Below, in pieces: positions 40,548 through 49,241 of a stretch of DNA of 56,210 nucleotides (positions are counted from its first letter, which is position 1; each line of letters starts with the position of its first letter). Position numbers and translations under genes: made by a program. Under the pieces are notes generated by a model, which was given only the letters and a program-made list of their open reading frames with translations, did no database searches and was not told the DNA's origin. The stretch is from Nitrosotalea sp. (GTDB lineage Archaea; Thermoproteota; Nitrososphaeria; Nitrososphaerales; Nitrosopumilaceae), in contig JANWLA010000013.1 in assembly GCA_025451075.1 (NCBI GenBank), forward strand, positions 1-56,210, given 5' to 3'.

Positions 40548-42566
40548 ATGCTAATTCATGCACTTCCTAATACTCTAACCCAGTTTCTGTGGAATGTTTT
40601 CATTAGCATTGCAATGATAATTACACTCTACACATGCAACTTTTACTATCTTGTAGTAATTTCAAACCGACACAAAAAAAACAAATCTATAGAACTCACA
40701 GAAATTCCAACCGTTACACTCCAGCTACCAATATTTAATGAAAAATATGTTGCCGCAAGATTGGTGGATGCAGTTTGTGCCTTGGATTATCCGCAAGACA
40801 AACTGTGCATCCAGGTACTAGATGACTCTACTGATGAGACATATGATCTGCTTGAGAAGCTAGTTTCAAGCTATAAAAAAAAGGGATTTGACATACATCA
40901 TATACGAAGATCAGACAGAAAGGGGTACAAGGCCGGTGCGCTCCGAAATGCAATGCAGTTTGCAAAAGGGGACTTTATTGCAATCTTTGATGCTGATTTT
41001 ATTCCCCCAACGTGGTTTTTGAAAAGAGCCTTGTCTTATTTTTGCACACCAAATATTGGACTGGTGCAATGCAGGTGGGGACACGTCAATGAAAAATACT
41101 CTCCTCTTACAAAGGCACAAGCCCTAAGCCTTGACTTTCACTTTTTAATAGAGCAGAAAGCAAAAAGCAATTCTCATCTTTTTATGAGTTTTAATGGCAC
41201 TGCTGGTATCTGGAGGCGACAATGTATCGATGACTCTGGTGGCTGGCACACTGCTACACTAGTAGAAGACTTGGATCTCAGCTATAGGGCCCAGATGAAA
41301 GGCTGGAAGTGTGTCTTTATTCCTGATATAGTAGTGGATGCGGAACTTCCGGTACAAATGAACTCTGCAAAAAGGCAACAATTTCGATGGGCAAAAGGCT
41401 CGATTCAGTGTGCCATAAAATTACTGGGCAGTGTGGCAATCAAGAAACTTCCTGTTGATACCAAAATTCAGGCATTTGTTCAACTCACGCGACACATTGT
41501 GCACCCGCTAGTTTTGGCCCAGTTTCTCATTTTGCCAATACTGTTGGCTTCAAAAATAAATCTCTATGTGATAAGTGGGCTGCCGGTATTGACAATAATT
41601 GCATATCTTGCAATGGGGCCTGTGGCATACATCATGGTGATACAAAAAATGTATGCAAAAAAATGGAGGCCAAAGGCGCTTTCCTATCTTTATCTGATAA
41701 TCTACTCTGCTGGCATGTCCGTTAACAACACTGTGGCAGTCTTTGATGCACTCTTTGGAAAGAAGAATGAATTTTTGCGTACACCCAAATTTGGAATAAT
41801 AAAAAATGATGATGACTGGAGAGACAAGGCATACGCTCTTCCATTTACAAAAACTACTCTTCTTGAAATATTCTTTGGAGTATATGGTATAGTTGGTATC
41901 TTTGTTGCAATATTTTCTAATAATCCAGTGTTTGTACCAATAATTGGAATTCAGGTTATTGGATTTTTGTACATTGCGTATCTTAGCATATCGCATTCAA
42001 CATTTAAAAAAGGCAAATCAAGAGGTAGAGTCGAATCAAAGGCAGAAAAAATGGCAAATAATTACTATAAAGCAGCATTGGCTGGAATAATTGGATTAAT
42101 TGTAGTGGGTGTAGTGATGGCTTTTGAGGAATATGGCAGTACCATTTATCCACTTGACCAATCACGAGGAATTTTATCCCGAATCCAGGCTACATCTGAT
42201 TCACAAACAATCCATGATGACATCGCAACAGTGCAGCAACTCTTGCCAAAATCAGGAAACCCAGTTTGGATATTTCCAACAGATGAAACTAATTTTGGAT
42301 TGATGCAAAAAGATCTTAGCACAATGCAAAGTACACTTGACAAAATAGCTACCACAACTGCAGACAGCGCAGCATTTCACACTGGAATGCTCAACATCCA
42401 TGCCCAGGCAACTACCATTGTATTCAACTTGCTTGATGCCACTCCATACATGTACGTCAGCGTTTCAAACATGTTGTTTGGCAGCATATGGGTTGCAGTA
42501 ATCATTGGAATATTTGCCCTCTTGAAGAAGAAGAAAGAGTCTCTTGACCTAAACGAAGAAAACTAG
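40548..42566 (+). CDS. Processive membrane glycosyltransferase, family 2 (cellulose synthase-like)
   Basis: 672 aa. N-terminal transmembrane helix, a cytoplasmic GT-A domain (50-290) with VLDDSTDET, FDADF (DxD), TLVEDLDLSYR (TED-like) and QQFRWAKGS (QxxRW), then several transmembrane helices. The D, D, D, QxxRW set is that of processive GT2 enzymes; closest in style are beta-glucosyl or mannosyl transferases (CsbB/cellulose synthase-like). The last 180 residues hold an extracytoplasmic helical part (LDQSRGILSRIQATSD...) between two helices, unusual for the family. It ends head-on with the coiled-coil gene (4-nt overlap). Confidence 0.86.
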   Translation: MLIHALPNTLTQFLWNVFISIAMIITLYTCNFYYLVVISNRHKKNKSIELTEIPTVTLQLPIFNEKYVAARLVDAVCALDYPQDKLCIQVLDDSTDETYDLLEKLVSSYKKKGFDIHHIRRSDRKGYKAGALRNAMQFAKGDFIAIFDADFIPPTWFLKRALSYFCTPNIGLVQCRWGHVNEKYSPLTKAQALSLDFHFLIEQKAKSNSHLFMSFNGTAGIWRRQCIDDSGGWHTATLVEDLDLSYRAQMKGWKCVFIPDIVVDAELPVQMNSAKRQQFRWAKGSIQCAIKLLGSVAIKKLPVDTKIQAFVQLTRHIVHPLVLAQFLILPILLASKINLYVISGLPVLTIIAYLAMGPVAYIMVIQKMYAKKWRPKALSYLYLIIYSAGMSVNNTVAVFDALFGKKNEFLRTPKFGIIKNDDDWRDKAYALPFTKTTLLEIFFGVYGIVGIFVAIFSNNPVFVPIIGIQVIGFLYIAYLSISHSTFKKGKSRGRVESKAEKMANNYYKAALAGIIGLIVVGVVMAFEEYGSTIYPLDQSRGILSRIQATSDSQTIHDDIATVQQLLPKSGNPVWIFPTDETNFGLMQKDLSTMQSTLDKIATTTADSAAFHTGMLNIHAQATTIVFNLLDATPYMYVSVSNMLFGSIWVAVIIGIFALLKKKKESLDLNEEN

Positions 42567-43966
42567 GTAATATTTAATTCGCGTCTTATCTCGTCTACTC
42601 CGCGTATTCCAAAAAGATCACGGACCTGTTCTAGTCTAATTGCTTCTTTTACAATGTCTTTGCCAAGCTCTGTAATCAAAAGTCGAAATACTTCTGTAAA
42701 TCTTATCTCCCATTTATCGGCACAATCTAAAATCTTTGATATGCTCCACTGTCTTACCTCAAGGGGCAATGGCATCTTTGATTCTGTTTCAATAGATATT
42801 TTATCAAACAAGTTTACCATGTCTTTTGTCTGACCAGTCATTTTTTCAATGTCTTCTAATGTGCCATATTTTGATTCAGAACGCATTCTTATGTTTGACT
42901 GGAATTCTGACAAGCGAAGCAATCCCATGACCTCGTGCGAAGTGTTCTGAGATGTCTTGTGGGTAACGCTGCGGATATCCTGCAGCTGCTGTGAAATCTC
43001 GTATGTCTTTTTGTTAAACTCTGAGATGGATGCCGAGTTTTTGTTGAGCAATTCTGCAAAATCAGATACCTTCTCATCTAGATTCTTGTTCTTTCCAACC
43101 ATACCTTCCTTGAAGCTTGTAAACTCAGAATTGATACTTCGAATATCATTGCCAAGCGCAGATAATGAATCTGTTTTTTTAATCAGAGAATCAATCTCCA
43201 AGCCTACATTTCGTATCTGGGAATTCAGGCCTGATATTACATCTGTCTTTGTGGTGATCGAGCCTATCTCGCCTTTGAGGTTGGATATGCTCTCTTCGAG
43301 TCCAGTCATTTTTTCAGTTTTGGAAGCTATCTCCTTTGTATTCTGTCTGACCTCTTCAATTTCTTGATGTAGATTGGATAGCGATTCTGTTTTTGTTGAT
43401 ATCTCGCTTGTGCTTTTTCGTAGCTCTCCTATCTCATTACTGAGATTAGAAAATGATTCTGCATTATTTGAAACGTTTTTGATCTCTTCGCGTATCTTTT
43501 CAGTTTTTTCTGATACGTGCATAATCATTTTTGTATTATTTCTAGTGGAATCCAAATTATCAGCAATGCTCTGCATGATTTTATTTGTATCAGGCATGGA
43601 CTCTTGCTTGTCGCGAATTTTCTCTACGTGGTCCTGGAGCCTGTTTATTTGATTATTTATCTTGTCTATTAGATTGGAATGAGCTTTGACTTGATTTATG
43701 CCCGAAAACAAGCGCTGGGTATCTTCTTCGATTATGTTTATCTGTCGTGAATTTTTCTGGATCTGATCTAGTGACGAGTTTACTGATGATATCATGTCTT
43801 TCATGGAAATCAATATCTTTTGATTTTCTACAAATATTTTTGACATTGTTTTTACTTCAGACGCCAGAGTCTTGGTGGCATCTGAGATTGAAGACATTTT
43901 CTTTACAACATCATGTGTAGAATCTTTTGGCTTTGGTTTTGACTCTACTCGTTTTGATCTAGCCAC
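42563..43966 (-). CDS. Coiled-coil protein with 24-residue tandem repeats
   Basis: 467 aa, mostly one long coiled coil (about 15-340). From about residue 170 to 290, five consecutive 24-residue units follow the pattern [SL]-x-[SG]-L-x-x-x-I-x-x-[LV]-x-x-x-[TE]-x-x-I-x-x-K-T-[ED]. The C-terminal 110 residues are globular and helical (MGLLRLSEF, WEIRFTEVFRLLITELGK), possibly winged-helix-like. No transmembrane helix or signal peptide. It may be a cytoskeletal, chromosome-associated or signalling scaffold; nothing identifies the partner. Confidence 0.72.
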   Translation of the reverse strand: MARSKRVESKPKPKDSTHDVVKKMSSISDATKTLASEVKTMSKIFVENQKILISMKDMISSVNSSLDQIQKNSRQINIIEEDTQRLFSGINQVKAHSNLIDKINNQINRLQDHVEKIRDKQESMPDTNKIMQSIADNLDSTRNNTKMIMHVSEKTEKIREEIKNVSNNAESFSNLSNEIGELRKSTSEISTKTESLSNLHQEIEEVRQNTKEIASKTEKMTGLEESISNLKGEIGSITTKTDVISGLNSQIRNVGLEIDSLIKKTDSLSALGNDIRSINSEFTSFKEGMVGKNKNLDEKVSDFAELLNKNSASISEFNKKTYEISQQLQDIRSVTHKTSQNTSHEVMGLLRLSEFQSNIRMRSESKYGTLEDIEKMTGQTKDMVNLFDKISIETESKMPLPLEVRQWSISKILDCADKWEIRFTEVFRLLITELGKDIVKEAIRLEQVRDLFGIRGVDEIRRELNIT

Positions 43967-44039
43967 TTTAAATTACAATGAAGGCAACCGATAAAAAAGT
44001 TAGGTTTTGATTTTTCATGGTACAAAAAAATGACCAGGT

Positions 44040-44147
44040 TTAGTTGTTGACTAAATCTGGATCGTGAAGACTTTCATGGAAAGTCTTTGCTACCAAGCCA
44101 TTTGCAGTCTCAAAGAACTGTTTTGGACAAAACTCACAATTTAACAT
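44040..44147 (-). CDS. 35-aa single C2H2 zinc-finger protein
   Basis: Tiny ORF beginning MLNCEFCPKQFFETANGLVA with C4-x2-C7 and H24-x4-H29, the spacing of a classical C2H2 finger (slightly long between the second Cys and first His). It lies in an otherwise unexplained 240-bp gap. Single-finger proteins of this size occur in archaea and often bind DNA. The ATG has only a weak upstream context, so expression should be considered unproven. Confidence 0.5.
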   Translation of the reverse strand: MLNCEFCPKQFFETANGLVAKTFHESLHDPDLVNN

Positions 44148-44211
44148 ACATTACGGTATCATACGGTACTATTAATGACAAGGTAACTTTGCTATTACCA
44201 TGGTATCTAGT

Positions 44212-44589
44212 TTATTTTTCAAGCTTTAACGAGGCAGAATTTATGCAGTATCGCAAACCTGTGGGTTCCGGCCCGTCTTCGAAGACATGGCCCAAATGAG
44301 CACCACAATTCTTGCATAATGCCTCGACTCTTAGCATGCCATGGCTTGTATCCTTCTCAGTGGACACATTGTCTGAAATTGATTCCCAGAAGCTTGGCCA
44401 TCCTGTTCCTGAATCAAATTTTGTATCTGAACTAAATAATTTGGCTCCACAACATTGGCATTTGTAGGTGCCCTTCTCCTTTGAGTCATGATATATCCCT
44501 GTGAAGGGTGCCTCCGTGCCTTTCATTCTACACACAAAATACTGGTCCGAAGTCAGTTTGTCTTTCCATGGATCGGTCTGTGGTTCCAT
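44212..44589 (-). CDS. msrB: Peptide methionine-(R)-S-oxide reductase
   Basis: About 125 aa. MsrB core: [22 protein letters not shown], structural zinc site formed by CQCCGAKLF and [12 protein letters not shown] (two C-x2-C), and active-site region [13 protein letters not shown] with the catalytic Cys. It reduces Met-R-sulfoxide in proteins. I chose the ATG at 44589 because it matches the family start; in-frame ATGs at 44631 and 44646 would add a non-conserved charged stretch, and a TATA-like AAATATAC falls in that region. Confidence 0.9.
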   Translation of the reverse strand: MEPQTDPWKDKLTSDQYFVCRMKGTEAPFTGIYHDSKEKGTYKCQCCGAKLFSSDTKFDSGTGWPSFWESISDNVSTEKDTSHGMLRVEALCKNCGAHLGHVFEDGPEPTGLRYCINSASLKLEK

Positions 44590-44870
44590 GACTCTCTCAT
44601 GGTCATTTTGGGATTTAACCCTTGAGTCCATGAGTATATTTTTCAAGCAGTCAGATACCCCAGGTATAATTCATCATTATGATCAGTATACCCAATCATC
44701 ATTCTGCAATGAGACCTTTCTTGTTATGGCCTTATATTATGACTGATCTCTGTTTCTGAGGTAATCTCTTACATCTGGTGCCTCTCATGGTGTTAGAGAT
44801 AACAAATTTTCACCAATTTGTTACCCTGTATCACCTCGGATATTAAATAAAATTTTGTAGAGCCGTATCC

Positions 44871-45443
44871 ATGAAAGGGGAGATACTCGAAAAAATTGGC
44901 TCTTCTGGAGTAAGCGGAATTAAGAAGCTTGACCTGAAAAAAATGTTCGGCAAAGACTGTGAAAGCATACTTGAAGAGTTGAAGGCAAACGAGGAAATCT
45001 TTATTGAAAAAAAAGGCGTGGCATATTTTGTCTGGAGCAAAGAACATTATGTTCAACATATCACACAAAATGATCCAAAATTCAAACTAATGCTTGGCAT
45101 GCTTGCAGGCGTAAACCAATCTCTTGCAAAAGTACAGGCACATGCTGATGTTTTACAAGAAGAATTGGAACGAACTTCCCTCAAAGAGGGTGTTTCTAAA
45201 AATGATAATTTTGAAGGAGTCTTTAACAGTTCACTGAACCAATCTTCTACCTCTATAGGATGGGTTCCATTTGATAAAATCCGCGAGAAAGTTTGTGAAA
45301 ACCAAAACTTGTCCAAAGAAAAATTCTATCAGATGGCAACAAATTTGATTGAGAACCATCAAGATAGATACGAAATATCCTCAGGAGGTCAAGAGGGAAT
45401 TGTAATGCGCGGACTAGTTCATGGTTATGTGAGAAACATATGA
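44871..45443 (+). CDS. Winged-helix-like protein, partner of AAA ATPase
   Basis: 190 aa. MKGEILEKIGSSGVSGIKKLDLKKMFG and ILEELKANEEIFIEKKGVAYFVW look like a winged-helix domain; a helical segment follows (LGMLAGVNQSLAKVQAHADVLQEELERT), then a linker and a second small winged-helix-like domain. It overlaps the ATPase gene by 4 nt (ATGA), so the proteins are probably made in fixed ratio and work together. TATA-like TTAAATAAAA lies about 25 nt upstream. Function not recognised. Confidence 0.65.
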   Translation: MKGEILEKIGSSGVSGIKKLDLKKMFGKDCESILEELKANEEIFIEKKGVAYFVWSKEHYVQHITQNDPKFKLMLGMLAGVNQSLAKVQAHADVLQEELERTSLKEGVSKNDNFEGVFNSSLNQSSTSIGWVPFDKIREKVCENQNLSKEKFYQMATNLIENHQDRYEISSGGQEGIVMRGLVHGYVRNI

Positions 45444-47041
45444 CATATCCGTATAATTTAGATTCAAATCCATATCCTAGTAGCCCAACCCCAACAGAAA
45501 AAGATGCAAAGATACTTGGAGGTAAACGACACAAAGAAGCAAAAGCTGCAATACTTGAATGCATAAAGGAACTAAACAGAAAAGTAGAGGGTAAGACTGC
45601 TGAAAATGGCGATTTTAGAGTAATCTCTGTTGTACAAGATGTTGGTTCTGGAAAAACTCACTTGGCTTTGCATGTCAAGAGTCTCAAGGGACGACACAAT
45701 GTAGAGTGTTCTTATGTTGACTTGTCTACAATTTCGCCAAAGACTGTAACTGGAATATACGATGCAATGCTAAAGGGATTTGATAACGAGTTCTTTGTAC
45801 AATTACGAACAAAGTTTCTAAATTATCTGAGGGAAAATGCAGAACAAGGAGACAATTCTGCCAAAAAGGCGCTTGACTATACTTTTGTAAATAAACTCAC
45901 TGGCATGACCATAAAAGAAAAGACTGAGGATATCATATCGGGAAAGCAATCTGCATCTATAGAAAACCTGACTGCATTTCTGGTTCACAAATTTAACTAT
46001 CACGAGTCAATCTTGATTAAAAATATAATTTCAAACTCGTTTGATGAGGTTAAAAACTTGGAGACACTCATTGGAATGTTATCCTCTATATCAAAACTGA
46101 CACATAGATTCCTGGGAAAAGTTCTTGTCTTTGAGATAGACGAGCTTGATGGGAACAAGGACTCGACTGAATTCATAAAAGGCGTGATCAATGCACATCT
46201 TCCTGCTTCTGTATTGCTATTGATATCAACACCGTCTGGTTACTTGGAGATTCAAAATGCCAATCCATCTGTATTTGATAGACTGGAAAAAGCAAATTAC
46301 AAAATAGATCTAGCAGGATCAAACTCTAAAGATGAGCTTGCTGAGATTGTTACAGAGTACATAAAACATGCAGATAAAAACGGTAAATTTGGCTCTGAGG
46401 AACAACAAGAATTAAGTGAAAAAATCCATGTTCTATATGATGAATTTACGGAATTCCGAAACGTGCGTTCTGTCATTAATATTTTATATCAAGCAATGGA
46501 AAAAGCCATGCAATCTGATTCCAAAAAAATTGATGAAGCAGTAATTGATGAGGCAATTAAACAATCATACCCAGGACTTCGAGTACGAGGGAGTATAATG
46601 AATATTCCAATATCTGATTTTCTGACAATACGAAGAAATGACGAAAATAATGAAAAAGAGATCAAAAACGCAATCAAGAGCCTAACTGTTTTTGTGCAAG
46701 AAATGGGTACAATACAAAAACTGGAAAAACAAAATCTACTTCTTGATGCAGTTTACCAAGATAATTTTGGATCAAAGGTGGGATTGGCTGTGATTGCTAA
46801 TGAACTTGGCATTCCTGACCTGGAGCAGATCTCAGATATCTCAAAATCTGCAGTTGTGGACAAGCTAGTTATACTTACAAACAAAAAGATCCAGGCTCCA
46901 TACAATGCCACAGTTGTACACATGGACAAATCTAAGGTGGTGGACCTGATTTACTTCAATAACAAGTACAATGGCAAAAAAATAACAGATGAAGATAACG
47001 AAAGAATAGATCTCTTGGCAAGAACTCTGAGCATAATCTGA
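45440..47041 (+). CDS. AAA-type ATPase of unknown function
   Basis: 533 aa. N-terminal NPYPSSPTPTEKDAKILGGKRHKEAK is a conserved-looking lead before the ATPase fold. Walker A is Q-D-V-G69-S-G-K-T-H (first Gly of GxxGxGK replaced by Gln), Walker B is VLVFEIDEL with D234-E235, and sensor 1 is LLLISTPSG. The C-terminal 140 residues are helical with winged-helix-like elements. This resembles STAND/ORC-like or phage-defence ATPases in outline, but I cannot assign it. It is the middle gene of a three-gene module. Confidence 0.7.
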   Translation: MTYPYNLDSNPYPSSPTPTEKDAKILGGKRHKEAKAAILECIKELNRKVEGKTAENGDFRVISVVQDVGSGKTHLALHVKSLKGRHNVECSYVDLSTISPKTVTGIYDAMLKGFDNEFFVQLRTKFLNYLRENAEQGDNSAKKALDYTFVNKLTGMTIKEKTEDIISGKQSASIENLTAFLVHKFNYHESILIKNIISNSFDEVKNLETLIGMLSSISKLTHRFLGKVLVFEIDELDGNKDSTEFIKGVINAHLPASVLLLISTPSGYLEIQNANPSVFDRLEKANYKIDLAGSNSKDELAEIVTEYIKHADKNGKFGSEEQQELSEKIHVLYDEFTEFRNVRSVINILYQAMEKAMQSDSKKIDEAVIDEAIKQSYPGLRVRGSIMNIPISDFLTIRRNDENNEKEIKNAIKSLTVFVQEMGTIQKLEKQNLLLDAVYQDNFGSKVGLAVIANELGIPDLEQISDISKSAVVDKLVILTNKKIQAPYNATVVHMDKSKVVDLIYFNNKYNGKKITDEDNERIDLLARTLSII

Positions 47042-47087
47042 TCTTTTATCAAGTATCTTTTTAAAAAAGTCACTATACCTCTACTGT

Positions 47088-47510
47088 ATGGCAAGCGAAG
47101 AACTAGAAAAATTTCTTTTAGAAAGACACAAAGACGTCACACTATTTGATTTTGAAGGAAAACAAGTTCCTTGCATCACTGTAGATGAAAAAAAATTTCA
47201 TAATATCATGAAGACAATTGCTGGAAAACCAGTCTCTGTTGAAACAAATCTGAACATACTTCAAGATGGTCTTGGCCATGTTTTTGTCAGGGTTACGTTA
47301 CAGTTTTCACAGGGCGGAATTGAAGAAAAATTTCTTATATATGCAAATGAGGCAGTTGATTTCTTTGAGGCATTGGCAGAAACTGCGATGCTTTCCCTGT
47401 CTGCACCTAATTCGTCATATGGAAGTGCTAATGTATTCATGATACAGCTGCCAAAACCTGAAAGAGCTCAGAATGCATTGGATATAATCAGAAAAGGATT
47501 GCATAAGTAA
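47088..47510 (+). CDS. Conserved hypothetical protein, third gene of the ATPase module
   Basis: 140 aa, mixed alpha/beta: TLFDFEGKQVPCITVDEKKFHNIM, a strand-rich middle (LGHVFVRVTLQFSQGGIEEKFLIYANEAVDFFEAL) and a helical end (AQNALDIIRKGLHK). No family recognised. A TATA-like TTTTTAAAAA about 30 nt upstream suggests its own promoter. Its stop codon coincides with the start of the tRNA-Gly remnant repeat. Confidence 0.62.
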   Translation: MASEELEKFLLERHKDVTLFDFEGKQVPCITVDEKKFHNIMKTIAGKPVSVETNLNILQDGLGHVFVRVTLQFSQGGIEEKFLIYANEAVDFFEALAETAMLSLSAPNSSYGSANVFMIQLPKPERAQNALDIIRKGLHK

Positions 47511-47535
47511 ATACGGTTACCGGGATTTAGACCAG
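47510..47535 (-). repeat. Decayed copy of the tRNA-Gly 3' end (att-like scar)
   Basis: 22 of 26 bases match 48106-48131, which covers the 3' end and T-arm of the tRNA-Gly gene, in the same orientation and 596 bp away. Three of the four differences are G-to-A on the plus strand (transitions). The pair brackets the hicBA remnant. Confidence 0.65.
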
Positions 47536-47566
47536 AACGGGTAATGACTGAACGACAGATCAAAAT

Positions 47567-47794
47567 TTAGAGGTTCTTGAAGAAATCTTCTTTTGTCATG
47601 TTTGACTGTCCTATTATGGACAGTAGAGTACCTGGATCTATTTCCTTGTGATTTGGAACAACGACAATAATTTTCCTGTAGTTTACAAACTTTATCATCA
47701 CGATGTGACTTCCCTTCTATCTGGAATAATTGAAACCTGCTTTAGTAAGAATTTTCATGACATCCTTTGCAGAAAGTATGGGAAGTTTTGTCAA
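47567..47794 (-). pseudogene. hicA: hicA toxin pseudogene (amber codon)
   Basis: The frame starting at TTG 47794 reads LTKLPILSAKDVMKILTKAG, then FNYSR-stop-KGSHIVM and continues to PNHKEIDPGTLLSIIGQSNM. It matches HicA mRNA interferase over its whole length (75 codons). Codon 26 is TAG where Gln or a similar residue is expected (CAG to TAG is one transition). The stop precedes the catalytic His in GSH, so the product would be inactive. It is 7 nt downstream of hicB. Confidence 0.8.
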
Positions 47795-47801
47795 GCAGAT
47801 C

Positions 47802-48005
47802 TTATGCGTTTATGGTAGTTAAAATTGGATATCTACTTTTAGCTACCTTTGAATTTTTAGCTTCTTCAAGATAAATCTGTATGGCTTCTTTTATGTTCTT
47901 TTTTGCATCTCTTACAGTTTTGCCCTGACTTGCTATACCTAGTTCTTGACAGTATGATACATAGGCAATCTCTCCCTTGGTTATTACAACAGTGAACTTT
48001 GTCAA
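47802..48005 (-). CDS. hicB: HicB-family antitoxin
   Basis: 67 aa. FTVVITKGEIAYVSYCQELGIASQGKTVRDAKKNIKEAIQIYLEEA is the partial RNase-H-like HicB fold. The usual C-terminal DNA-binding domain is missing, as in short HicB proteins. It starts with TTG. The open frame has survived while its toxin gene has decayed, as expected when loss of toxin is tolerated first. Confidence 0.82.
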   Translation of the reverse strand: MTKFTVVITKGEIAYVSYCQELGIASQGKTVRDAKKNIKEAIQIYLEEAKNSKVAKSRYPILTTINA

Positions 48006-48107
48006 GTATCTATCTTATTCTTCTTTTGTTTAATAATGTTCTCTTACTTTCATGGTGCGGTAACAGAAAGTTTAGTAAAAAAGGTAAATCTTAAACCCAA
48101 AATACAA

Positions 48108-48181
48108 TGCGGTTGCCGGGATTTGGACCCGGGTCGCAGAATTGGCAATCCCGCATAATAACCAAGCTATACTACAACCGC
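48108..48181 (-). tRNA. tRNA-Gly (GCC)
   Basis: 74-nt cloverleaf on the minus strand. The acceptor stem GCGGTTG/CAACCGC is perfect, discriminator A, no encoded CCA. The anticodon stem CGGGA/TTCTG has two G-U pairs; loop TTGCCAA gives anticodon GCC. The T-arm CCCGGGTCCAAATCCCGG is standard. Its 3' end is duplicated at 47510-47535. Confidence 0.93.
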
Positions 48182-48263
48182 TTAACCGATTTAGAAATAA
48201 TTAGTCTATTAAAGGATACTGTTTAGAATACAATTTTTTAACATGATGTGATGTAGGTATATC

Positions 48264-48539
48264 ATGGATAAACAACTTGAAGGAAAAATAGATCAGAAAA
48301 TAAGTGAGGTTGCAGACAAGTCAGATGAAATTTTCAAAATTGTAAACTCACTTGATGAATTAAAATCACACTCTGATTCATTTGGTTATGGAATAGTAAT
48401 TGGAAGATTGTACAATTCATTTTATTATCAATGCAGACGAATTCTAAAGCGTAATCCTACAAGTGAAGAATTCGAAGAGTTTCTTGAAATTTTAAACAAG
48501 AGACAAAAAGAAATTGTTAACCTGTTAAAATCAGACTAG
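48264..48539 (+). CDS. Conserved hypothetical helical protein (91 aa)
   Basis: Starts MDKQLEGKIDQKISEVADKS. It is predicted nearly all-helical with SDSFGYGIVIGRLYNSFYYQCRRILKRNPTSEEFEEFLEILNKRQ in the middle. Single Cys; no recognisable domain. It overlaps the end of the convergent L10e gene by 9 nt. It lies just upstream of the tRNA-Gly gene in the opposite direction. Confidence 0.65.
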   Translation: MDKQLEGKIDQKISEVADKSDEIFKIVNSLDELKSHSDSFGYGIVIGRLYNSFYYQCRRILKRNPTSEEFEEFLEILNKRQKEIVNLLKSD

Positions 48540-49043
48540 GCTTGCAACTTTTAGCGGAATTACTTTGATCATCGGAGTGCATGGTAGTTTTACAGATGCA
48601 CCGTGTAGTGCTTTTTTTGCTGCTTCAAGATGCTCTTTCTTGACATGTGCCTCCATTATCACTTGGCCAATCTCAATTCGTGCTGCTAAACTTACGGCTT
48701 TGCCAAATGCACCTCTCATTCCTTCTGACAATCTGTCTGCACCGGCTGTAGAGATCATCTTGTTCTCTCTTAGGAGAATGTGCGGATATACTCTAAGTGT
48801 TGAATAATACCCTGTTTCTCCGGTGACTGTTTCGATTGCCTTGTTTGCAGACAATCTTGCAGATTCAATTGCCATGTGTCTTATCTGCATCTTTTGGCTA
48901 GAACATAGCTGTACGCAAAAATCATAATCACCATCTTTTTTTCCACCGTAAAACTTTGCAATTTTTATCTGTGGTTTACCCTTGATGTACTTCTTTCTTG
49001 TATATGGTTGGCCATTTCCAACGCGGTAATTTGCTCCGTGCAT
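48531..49043 (-). CDS. rpl10e: 50S ribosomal protein L10e (uL16)
   Basis: 170 aa; the archaeal/eukaryotic L16 equivalent located near the peptidyl-transferase centre and the A-site tRNA. KIAKFYGGKKDGDYDFCVQLCS, RHMAIESARLSANKAIE, RVYPHILLRENKM and AGADRLSEGMRGAFGK are the hallmark segments. A single-gene transcript; TATA-like CTTTAAAC lies about 25 nt upstream of the ATG. Confidence 0.93.
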   Translation of the reverse strand: MHGANYRVGNGQPYTRKKYIKGKPQIKIAKFYGGKKDGDYDFCVQLCSSQKMQIRHMAIESARLSANKAIETVTGETGYYSTLRVYPHILLRENKMISTAGADRLSEGMRGAFGKAVSLAARIEIGQVIMEAHVKKEHLEAAKKALHGASVKLPCTPMIKVIPLKVASLV

Positions 49044-49241
49044 AATAACACTTTTTTTTGTTTAAAGCCCTATATTTTAACCGTGAGATCACAAAGCGTA
49101 CTTTCTACGTGTACTATCTGTATTGAATTGTTCTAGCCAGGTTTTATTCTGTTTGCCATGTTGTCATACTTTCATCTCTGAAGAGATTTTTTTGACATGC
49201 GCGCAATATCTATTATATTGCGAATGATCCCATGGATCCTC

